Assembly: GCF_947581915.1 (NCBI RefSeq)
Contig: NZ_CANPWG010000058.1
Coordinates: 1-64,000, forward strand
Source of the DNA: Candidatus Palauibacter scopulicola
Lineage (GTDB): Bacteria > Gemmatimonadota > Gemmatimonadetes > Palauibacterales > Palauibacteraceae
Direction: 5' to 3'
Length of the DNA: 64,000 nt
Numbering within the stretch: the stretch's first letter is position 1; each line of letters opens with the position of its first letter. A program made the translations under genes and the position numbers. Under the pieces are notes generated by a model. That model did not search any database. It was not told the origin of the DNA and saw only the letters and a list, made by a program, of their open reading frames with translations. Shown here piece by piece: positions 58,544-64,000 of the stretch.

Positions 58544-60826
58544 ATGCGCGCGACTCGCGATCTCCTGGCCAGTATCGTCGGCACCATGCTTGTCGTGCTC
58601 CTCGCGCCTGCCCTGCTGCAAAGCCAGCAGGCGCCCCGGGCGCGGGCGTCGGAGATCGCGACGCCTCCGGTCATCGACGGTCGGCTCGACGACGAGGCCT
58701 GGTCGGGCCTCGCGCCGCTCGACGGCTTCACCCAGCGCGAGCCCACCGAGGGCCAGCCGGTGTCGCAGCCCACGGAGGTCCGCGTCGGCTACGACGGCGC
58801 GGCGCTGTACATCGGCGCGTGGCTCTTCGACGACGATCCGGCGGGCATTGTCACGGGCCAGACGCTGCGGGACGCTTCGCTCGACGATTCCGATGCCTTC
58901 GTCGTCGTGCTCGACACCTACCTGGACCGGCAGAACGCCCTCGTCTTCGGCACCACGCCGGCGGGGATCGAGTACGACGGACAGGTGACCGGCGAGGGAG
59001 TGGGCGGCGGTCGGGGCGGGGGCCGCCAGCAGCGCGGCTCGGCCGGCGGCTTCAACCTCAACTGGGACGCCTCGTGGGAGGTCGCCACGAGCAGGGACGA
59101 TCGCGGCTGGTACGCCGAGATGCGGATCCCGTTCTCGACGCTGCGCTACGGCGCCGGGGGACCGCAGGACTGGGGCCTGAACGTCGAGCGCAAGATCCGC
59201 CGCAACAGCGAGCAGTCGATGTGGGCGCCCCTGCCCAGGCAGTTCGGCGTCTACCGCGTCTCGCTCGCCGGTATCCTCGCGCTCGAGGCCCCCGCCCGGC
59301 GCACGGTATCGATCAGCCCGTACGCGCTCATGGACGGCTTCAGGGACTATGGCGTGCCGTCGCCGGAGACGGAGTTCGGGCGACAGATCGGGGGCGACGC
59401 CAAGATCGGCCTCAACCAGAGCCTCACGCTCGACCTCACGGTGAACACCGACTTCGCGCAGGCGGAGGTCGACGACCAGCAGGTAAACCTCACGCGCTTC
59501 AGCCTCTTCTTCCCCGAGAAGCGCGCCTTCTTCCTGGAGAACGCGGGCACCTTCGCGGTCGGCGCGAGCCGTTCGGCCGAACTCTTCTTCAGCCGCCGCA
59601 TCGGGCTTCAGGGCGGCCGGGAGGTGCCGATCACGGCGGGCGCCCGCATGACCGGAAAGGTCGGCGCCTTCCAGGTCGGCATGCTCAACATCCAGACCGA
59701 GGAGGCCTTCCACTTCGACGACGACGCGGGCGTCAGCGAGCGGATCGCGCCCGCCAACAACTTCGGCGTGCTGCGGGCGTACCGGGAGTTCGGCAACCGG
59801 TCGCAGCTCGGCGCCATCTTCGTGTCGCGCCTCAACACGGCCGACGCGGGAGACCACAACCTCACGTACGGGATCGACGGCCGGCTCGGCATCGGCGACG
59901 CCCTGACGTTCGACGGCTGGGCGAGCCTCACCGCCACGCCCGTCCCCGGCGGGGAGGACGCCGCGGGATCGGGGTTCAACGACGGCGAGTACGGCTTCGC
60001 CGGCGGCATGCGGTACGTGACGCGGGACTGGCAGGTCACGACCGGATACCGGCAGATCGGCGACGCCTTCAACCCGGAGGTCGGCTTCGTCAACCGGCGC
60101 GGCTACCGCCAGTTGAACTGGCGCTTCCTCCGCCACATGCGCACCGACGGCGTGTCATGGTTCCGGGAGTTCCGTCCCCACATTTCCGGGAACAGCTGGT
60201 GGACGCTGGGCGGCTTCAACGAGTCGTATCTCGTGCACTTCGACAACCACTTCCAGTTCGAGAACGGCGCCTTCTTCCAGCTTCCCGGCTTCAACTTCAC
60301 GGGGGAGGGTCTCGAGGCCCCGTTCGCGATCCGGGAAAACATCGTCATCCCGGCCGGCACCTACCACAACATCGACTGGGAGTTCAGGGCGAACACGAAC
60401 CGGGGCGCCCCCCTGTCGCTGTCCGTCGGCTGGGACCTGGGCGGGTTCTACAGCGGGACCCGCTTCGGCCCGAACGCGACGCTCGCGTACCGCTACGGGG
60501 ACAGGCTCAGCGCGAGCCTCATCACGAACTATTTCGACGTCCGGCTCGACGAGGGCAGCTTCAAGACCGCCGTCGTGCGCTTCAACGCGTCATATTCGTT
60601 CACGCCGCGCGTTTATCTGCAGGCGAACGTCCAGTACAACGACGATACGAAGGACGTCGGGACCAATGTCCGCTTCGCGTGGCTCGATACGGCGGGTACG
60701 GGGTTGTACGTGGTGTGGAACGACACGAATCACACCGGCTCGCTCGAGCGTACGGGCATCATGGCCGGTCCGAAGCAGCGCCAGCTCGTCGTCAAGTACA
60801 GCCGGCTCTTCAACCTGACCGGGTAG
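58544..60826 (+). CDS. DUF5916-type outer-membrane protein with CBM9-like N-terminal domain
   Basis: A 760-residue exported protein with a signal peptide (LLASIVGTMLVVLLAPALLQ). The N-terminal ~200 residues resemble a carbohydrate-binding family 9-like domain (TPPVIDGRLDDEAWSGLAPL, TEVRVGYDGAALYIGAWLFD). The remainder is the DUF5916 block, including NTDFAQAEVDDQQVNLTRFS and LFFPEKRAFFLENAGTFAVG, followed by alternating amphipathic strands that suggest an outer-membrane beta-barrel. Function unknown. Lies between mmuM and CBS with short gaps (17 and 40 bp), so shares their transcript. Confidence 0.9.
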   Translation: MRATRDLLASIVGTMLVVLLAPALLQSQQAPRARASEIATPPVIDGRLDDEAWSGLAPLDGFTQREPTEGQPVSQPTEVRVGYDGAALYIGAWLFDDDPAGIVTGQTLRDASLDDSDAFVVVLDTYLDRQNALVFGTTPAGIEYDGQVTGEGVGGGRGGGRQQRGSAGGFNLNWDASWEVATSRDDRGWYAEMRIPFSTLRYGAGGPQDWGLNVERKIRRNSEQSMWAPLPRQFGVYRVSLAGILALEAPARRTVSISPYALMDGFRDYGVPSPETEFGRQIGGDAKIGLNQSLTLDLTVNTDFAQAEVDDQQVNLTRFSLFFPEKRAFFLENAGTFAVGASRSAELFFSRRIGLQGGREVPITAGARMTGKVGAFQVGMLNIQTEEAFHFDDDAGVSERIAPANNFGVLRAYREFGNRSQLGAIFVSRLNTADAGDHNLTYGIDGRLGIGDALTFDGWASLTATPVPGGEDAAGSGFNDGEYGFAGGMRYVTRDWQVTTGYRQIGDAFNPEVGFVNRRGYRQLNWRFLRHMRTDGVSWFREFRPHISGNSWWTLGGFNESYLVHFDNHFQFENGAFFQLPGFNFTGEGLEAPFAIRENIVIPAGTYHNIDWEFRANTNRGAPLSLSVGWDLGGFYSGTRFGPNATLAYRYGDRLSASLITNYFDVRLDEGSFKTAVVRFNASYSFTPRVYLQANVQYNDDTKDVGTNVRFAWLDTAGTGLYVVWNDTNHTGSLERTGIMAGPKQRQLVVKYSRLFNLTG

Positions 60827-60866
60827 CCCGGCAAGCGGGCGCCGGCGCCAGAGAGGGCAGATCTTC

Positions 60867-62246
60867 ATGTGGCACGAGGACATCCTGGGCACGATCGGCG
60901 GCACGCCGCTGGTGCGCGTAAACCGCCTCGCGGCGCACCTGCCCGGCACCGTCCTCGCGAAGCTCGAGTACTTCAACCCCGGCGGCTCCGTCAAGGACCG
61001 CATCGGCGTCTCGATGCTCGACGACGCCGAGGCGCGGGGCGAGATCCAGCCTGGCGGAACGATCGTCGAGGGCACGAGCGGCAACACCGGCGTCGGGCTG
61101 GCCCTCGCCGCGATCGCCCGCGGCTACAAGTGCATCTTCGCGACCACCGACAAGCAGAGCCCCGAGAAGATCGCCATCCTGCGCGCGCTCGGAGCGGAAG
61201 TCATCGTCTGTCCGACGGCGGTGGACCCGGAGGATCCGCGCTCCTACTACCAGGTCTCGCGCCGGCTCGCGGAGGAGACCCCCAACTCCTTCTACATGAA
61301 CCAGTACGACAACCCCGCCAACACGCTCGCCCACCTGCGGACGACCGGCCCGGAACTGTGGGAGGGGACGGAGGGGAGGATCACGCACCTCTTCGTCGGC
61401 TCCGGCACCGGCGGCACGATCTCGGGCTCCGCCGCCTACCTCAAGGAACGGAACCCCGACGTGCGGATCATCGGCGTGGACCCTTACGGCTCCGTCTACT
61501 GGAAGTACTTCCACACCGGCGAGTTCGACGAGGACGAGATCCATCCCTACGTCACCGAGGGGGTGGGGGAGGACATCCTCGCGGGCAACATGAACTTCGA
61601 CATCGTGGACGACTACGTGCGCGTCACGGACCGGGAATCGATGCTCATGACCCGCCGTCTCGCGCGCGAGGAGGGGATGTTCCTCGGCGGCTCGTGCGGC
61701 ATGGCGATGGCCGGCGCCCTCGGGTGGATGGAGGTGAACCGCGACGCGGTCTCCGACGAGGATGTGCTCGTCGTGATCATGCCGGACGGCGGCTATCGCG
61801 CGCTCGGAAAGGTCTACAACGACGTCTGGATGCAGGAGCACGGCTTCCTCGATGAGGGCGAGACCCTCACCGCGGGTGTGCTCGTCACGCGCCGTTCGAC
61901 CGACCGGCCGCTGGTGTCGGCCCCCGTCGACATGTCGCTCGAGGATGCGATCGCGTCGATGCGGGAACACGCGATCTCCCAGCTTCCAGTGACGGAGGCA
62001 GGAGAGGTCGTCGGGAGCCTCATCGAGCAGAACATCCTGCGCTTCCTCATGGGAGACCCCGACGCGCGGGGGCGCCTCGTGCGCGACGTCATGGGCCCGC
62101 CCTTCCCGACGGTGGAGGCCTCGAACCCCGTCCACGCCTTCGCCAACGCCCTCAGCGGAGACCAGCCCGCCGTGCTCGTGCGGCAGGAAGGCGGCACGCT
62201 CGGCATCCTCACCCGCTCCGACCTCATCTCCGCCCTCGGCGCGTAG
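60867..62246 (+). CDS. Cystathionine beta-synthase with paired CBS domains
   Basis: A 459-residue PLP enzyme that condenses homocysteine and serine to cystathionine (transsulfuration), or a close cysteine-synthase relative. The PLP lysine is in NPGGSVKDRIG, VEGTSGNTGVGLALAA binds substrate carboxylate and GSGTGGTISG holds the PLP phosphate. EGVGEDILAGNMNFDIVDDY is typical of bacterial CBS. The last ~120 residues form two CBS domains (MSLEDAIASMREHAISQLPV and the VRDVMG / VRQEGGTLGILTRSDL region), a likely regulatory module that often binds adenosyl compounds. Downstream of mmuM, it competes for homocysteine. Confidence 0.93.
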   Translation: MWHEDILGTIGGTPLVRVNRLAAHLPGTVLAKLEYFNPGGSVKDRIGVSMLDDAEARGEIQPGGTIVEGTSGNTGVGLALAAIARGYKCIFATTDKQSPEKIAILRALGAEVIVCPTAVDPEDPRSYYQVSRRLAEETPNSFYMNQYDNPANTLAHLRTTGPELWEGTEGRITHLFVGSGTGGTISGSAAYLKERNPDVRIIGVDPYGSVYWKYFHTGEFDEDEIHPYVTEGVGEDILAGNMNFDIVDDYVRVTDRESMLMTRRLAREEGMFLGGSCGMAMAGALGWMEVNRDAVSDEDVLVVIMPDGGYRALGKVYNDVWMQEHGFLDEGETLTAGVLVTRRSTDRPLVSAPVDMSLEDAIASMREHAISQLPVTEAGEVVGSLIEQNILRFLMGDPDARGRLVRDVMGPPFPTVEASNPVHAFANALSGDQPAVLVRQEGGTLGILTRSDLISALGA

Positions 62247-62270
62247 ATCCGGATCGGCCGTGCCCGGGAG

Positions 62271-62288
62271 ACGTTCCCGCGGGAACGT
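62271..62288. promoter_or_regulatory. 18-bp perfect palindrome
   Basis: ACGTTCCCGCGGGAACGT is a perfect 18-bp palindrome, 24 bp after the CBS stop codon. With its GC-rich core it could end the CBS transcript (no U-run) or serve as an operator for the toxin-antitoxin genes 41 bp downstream. Confidence 0.5.
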
Positions 62289-62310
62289 GGTTGCTTGCGA
62301 AACGCTGCTT

Positions 62311-62331
62311 ATGACGTCAAAATGATGTCAT
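62311..62331 (+). promoter_or_regulatory. Imperfect inverted repeat overlapping the vapB start (candidate operator)
   Basis: ATGACGTCA and TGATGTCAT flank three As with one mismatch in the arms. The right arm overlaps the ATG of the antitoxin gene. VapB-type antitoxins bind inverted repeats in their own promoter region, so this is a plausible autoregulation site. Confidence 0.5.
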
Positions 62332-62566
62332 GAGCGTTCAAATCACCATTCGAGACGTCCCCGAGGAAGTGCGTGACCGGCTGAAGGCCCGCGCGGCCTC
62401 CCGCGGCCAGTCGATGCAGCGGTACCTGCGCGGCGAACTCGAGCGGCTGGTGGCGAAACCCACCGTTGAGGAGTGGATCGAGAAGGTCCGGGCCGACAAG
62501 CGGTTGTCGAGCAATCGCGTGACCACGGAGAGCATCCTGCAGGCTATAGATGCCGACCGGAAGTGA
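62330..62566 (+). CDS. vapB: Antitoxin, ribbon-helix-helix (FitA/VapB type)
   Basis: A 78-residue DNA-binding antitoxin. The N-terminal MSVQITIRDVPEEVRDRLKA with ASRGQSMQRYLRGEL is the ribbon-helix-helix of the FitA/Phd-like VapB group. The C-terminal VEEWIEKVRADKRLSSNRVT should wrap the toxin's active site. It overlaps the toxin gene by four bases (GTGA), the classical antitoxin-first order. Autoregulation through the inverted repeat at its start is likely. Confidence 0.92.
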   Translation: MSVQITIRDVPEEVRDRLKARAASRGQSMQRYLRGELERLVAKPTVEEWIEKVRADKRLSSNRVTTESILQAIDADRK

Positions 62567-63018
62567 CGGTTATCGTTGATGCCTCGGTCCTCGCGGCGGC
62601 GGTCGCCCACCTCGGGCCTCACGGCATGTGGTCCGAGGCCGCCGTGGTGGACGCTACTCGCGAGGGCCGTTCGCTGGCCGGTCCGCAACTGGTCCTCGCC
62701 GAGGCGACCAACGTCCTCCGCCGACTTGAGCTTGCCGAACGGATCGAGAGTTCCGCAGCCAATCTCGCTCGTCGCAGGCTGCTGACGCTCAAGATTCAAC
62801 TTTTCCCGTTCGAACCCCTCGCCGACCGTGCGTGGGAACTTCGTCACAACCTCACGATCTACGACGGTTGGTACGTGGCCCTCGCCGAGGCGCTCTCGCG
62901 CCCACTCCTGACGCTCGATCGCCGGCTCGCGCGCGCTCCCGGGCCCACCTGCCGAATCATCACTCCGCCCGCCTCGCAAGTCGTCCACGAGCGGGCCGTC
63001 ACGCGCCCCGCGGGGTAG
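62563..63018 (+). CDS. vapC: Toxin, PIN-domain ribonuclease (VapC)
   Basis: A 151-residue PIN-domain RNase toxin. Acidic metal ligands are visible in TVIVDASVLAAAV (D5-type position), QLVLAEATNVLRRL (glutamate) and YDGWYVALAEALSRPLLTLD (aspartates). All the catalytic positions appear intact, so the toxin should be active on RNA, in homologues usually tRNA or rRNA. GTG 62563 overlaps the antitoxin stop. Converges on the DUF454 gene with 10 bp between stops. Confidence 0.92.
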   Translation: MTVIVDASVLAAAVAHLGPHGMWSEAAVVDATREGRSLAGPQLVLAEATNVLRRLELAERIESSAANLARRRLLTLKIQLFPFEPLADRAWELRHNLTIYDGWYVALAEALSRPLLTLDRRLARAPGPTCRIITPPASQVVHERAVTRPAG

Positions 63019-63028
63019 CGTCGCGCGG

Positions 63029-63505
63029 CTAGCCTTCTCCCGGGAGAGAGTAGAGGTGGGCGGTGACGAGGGCGGCGATGAGCAGGAGGAGGGCGACGAG
63101 CCAGAGTTGGCCGGCGGCGAACACGGCGGAGACGAGGATCGCGCTCCACAGGAAGATCGTCGCGCCGCGCCGGACGCGGGTGGAGATCACGCCGCGCTCG
63201 CGGTAGGCGGCGAGGTAGCGGCCGAAAAGGCGGTTCTCGTACAGCCAGCGCTCGGCGCGGGGGGAACTGCGCGCGAAGCACCACGCGGCCAGCAGGAGGA
63301 AGCAGGTCGTGGGCCAGAGCGGCACCACGATGCCGATGATGCCGGCGCTCACGCTGAGGCTCCCCACGCCCAGGAAGACGGCCCGTCGCACCGGGCCGGG
63401 CAGCGCGCGCGCGGCGCGCTCGGCCGCCGCGTGATCGATGGGACACTGGGCGGCCGGCGAAGGGGTCGCGGGCCGGCTGTGTCGCGTGTCTGGACTCGGT
63501 TTCAT
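63029..63505 (-). CDS. DUF454 (YbaN) family inner-membrane protein
   Basis: A 158-residue membrane protein with a DUF454 core: VGSLSVSAGIIGIVVPLWPT, TCFLLLAAWCFARSSPRAER, then WLYENRLFGRYLAAYRERGV, followed by two more hydrophobic segments. Function is unknown across the family. I start at ATG 63505; ATG 63562 would add 19 residues and run into the tRNA's 3' end. The first ~45 residues are polar and variable. Confidence 0.88.
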   Translation of the reverse strand: MKPSPDTRHSRPATPSPAAQCPIDHAAAERAARALPGPVRRAVFLGVGSLSVSAGIIGIVVPLWPTTCFLLLAAWCFARSSPRAERWLYENRLFGRYLAAYRERGVISTRVRRGATIFLWSAILVSAVFAAGQLWLVALLLLIAALVTAHLYSLPGEG

Positions 63506-63561
63506 GTCTGCGGAGTCACCGGAGTCGAATGAAGTCGCTGACGTCTTCGGCCGGGGGATCA

Positions 63562-63635
63562 TGCGCCCGGGAGGACTCGAACCCCCAGCCTTCTGATCCG
63601 AAGTCAGACGCTCTGTCCAATTGAGCTACGGGCGC
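63562..63635 (-). tRNA. tRNA-Arg (anticodon TCG)
   Basis: The minus strand folds into a full cloverleaf: acceptor GCGCCCG/CGGGCGC, D arm GCTC...GAGC, anticodon stem TCTGA/TCAGA with loop CTTCGGA, T arm GGGGG-TTCGAGT-CCTCC. The anticodon TCG reads CGA and, by wobble, CGG codons (arginine). The terminal CCA is not encoded. Confidence 0.96.
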
Positions 63636-63826
63636 GGGTGGCGCAAGCCGAAAACGGTAGAACCGGCCCGCGTCCGATGCAACCGAGCGCTGCGTGCGAC
63701 GCCGTTTGCCGGCCTCGGTCGCCGGACCGCACCGGGCGCCGGGTCCGGATGCTCGAATGGCCGTGGTATTTCCGGGACACGACGCTAGATTCGGGGACGC
63801 CCAACCCCCTCACCCGGAGCTGACCG

Positions 63827-64000
63827 ATGCGACGATTGCGCACACTCTTCCTCCTCGGCGCGCTGGCCGCCGGACCCCTGGCGCTCGCGGCGCCCGCACC
63901 CTCCCTCGCCCAGGGCCGCGCGAGCGTGGCCATGGCGGAGAGTTGGCCCGACGCCGATCCCGGCGACGTGGAGTCGGTCGACAGCATCCTGACCGCGCTC
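63827..64000 (+). CDS. Secreted protein, N-terminus only (cut by window edge)
   Basis: Fifty-eight codons are visible: a clear signal peptide (TLFLLGALAAGPLALAAPAP ending SLAQ) and the beginning of the mature protein. The end of the visible part, VESVDSILTAL, is a pattern often found at the start of NTF2/SnoaL-like secreted proteins, but so little is visible that I leave the function open. The preceding 190 bp after the tRNA contain no gene; GTG-N20-TAGATTCG (63763-63793) may be its promoter. Confidence 0.7.
   Translation, partial: MRRLRTLFLLGALAAGPLALAAPAPSLAQGRASVAMAESWPDADPGDVESVDSILTAL

Noticed and set aside
57592-60921. Plus-strand frame of 1109 codons running across mmuM and the DUF5916 gene
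   Set aside because: It covers two real genes in another frame and reads as Arg/Pro/Ser/Thr-rich nonsense.
62315-62320. TGACGTCA as a CRE-like eukaryotic site
   Set aside because: The octamer is simply the core of the inverted repeat at the vapB start; a eukaryotic factor has no meaning here.

Overview
The window is high-GC (roughly two thirds G+C by eye), densely packed bacterial chromosome. Translational overlaps of the ATGA, GTGA and TTGA type are common, and GTG/TTG starts are frequent. Three SusC/SusD outer-membrane pairs, a DUF5916/CBM9-type protein, a secreted sortilin-like propeller, DUF454, caa3-type CtaG and the DAP-pathway gene lysA together suggest a Gemmatimonadota-like heterotroph. 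Marine or sponge-associated lineages of that phylum are rich in SusC/SusD, but this assignment is inference from gene content. Two promoter-like sites with TTG-N21-TAnnTT spacing resemble the Bacteroidota -33/-7 type.

Layout. 1-6.1 kb: a minus-strand operon (V4R-like protein, ruvX, mltG, thiE), a divergent pyrimidine-nucleoside phosphorylase and a convergent class A PBP. 6.3-7.5 kb: tyrS. 7.8-23.7 kb: three tandem SusC/SusD pairs with no adjacent hydrolase or regulator, closed by a strong intrinsic terminator and followed by a tiny lipoprotein. 24.2-27.5 kb: folK-aroB and an acyl-CoA-synthetase-like gene that lacks the usual C-terminal catalytic lysine. 27.6-33.5 kb: a large NYN-LOTUS-HhH RNA-associated protein, a 3-methyladenine glycosylase, NhaC and lysA. 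33.4-39.1 kb: a possibly broken small lipoprotein gene, a DEAD-box helicase, a gamma-glutamyltransferase-like enzyme, and a Tat-type amidase with a small partner gene.

39.4-43 kb: an orphan terminator-like hairpin, a Trm112-like zinc-ribbon protein, a TPR protein, FadD and CutA. 43-47.4 kb: a minus-strand operon DUF1499 - lipoprotein - DUF445 - SCO - CtaG (cytochrome oxidase biogenesis). 47.5-53.2 kb: a chain of seven closely packed plus-strand genes, namely a sugar nucleotidyltransferase, a LeuA-like synthase, a secreted protein, an IDH3-like dehydrogenase, two small membrane proteins and glutaryl-CoA dehydrogenase. 53.3-62.2 kb: a secreted VPS10/BNR propeller, an MBL-fold hydrolase, homocysteine S-methyltransferase, a DUF5916 outer-membrane protein and cystathionine beta-synthase. 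62.3-64 kb: a VapBC toxin-antitoxin pair, DUF454, tRNA-Arg(TCG) and the start of a secreted protein.

Functional themes are envelope and peptidoglycan work (mltG, PBP1A, outer-membrane receptors), uptake of an unknown macromolecular substrate through the triple SusCD array, fatty-acid/glutaryl-CoA catabolism, sulfur amino-acid exchange (MmuM and CBS) and respiratory-chain assembly. No CRISPR array, prophage, insertion sequence or rRNA gene was seen.
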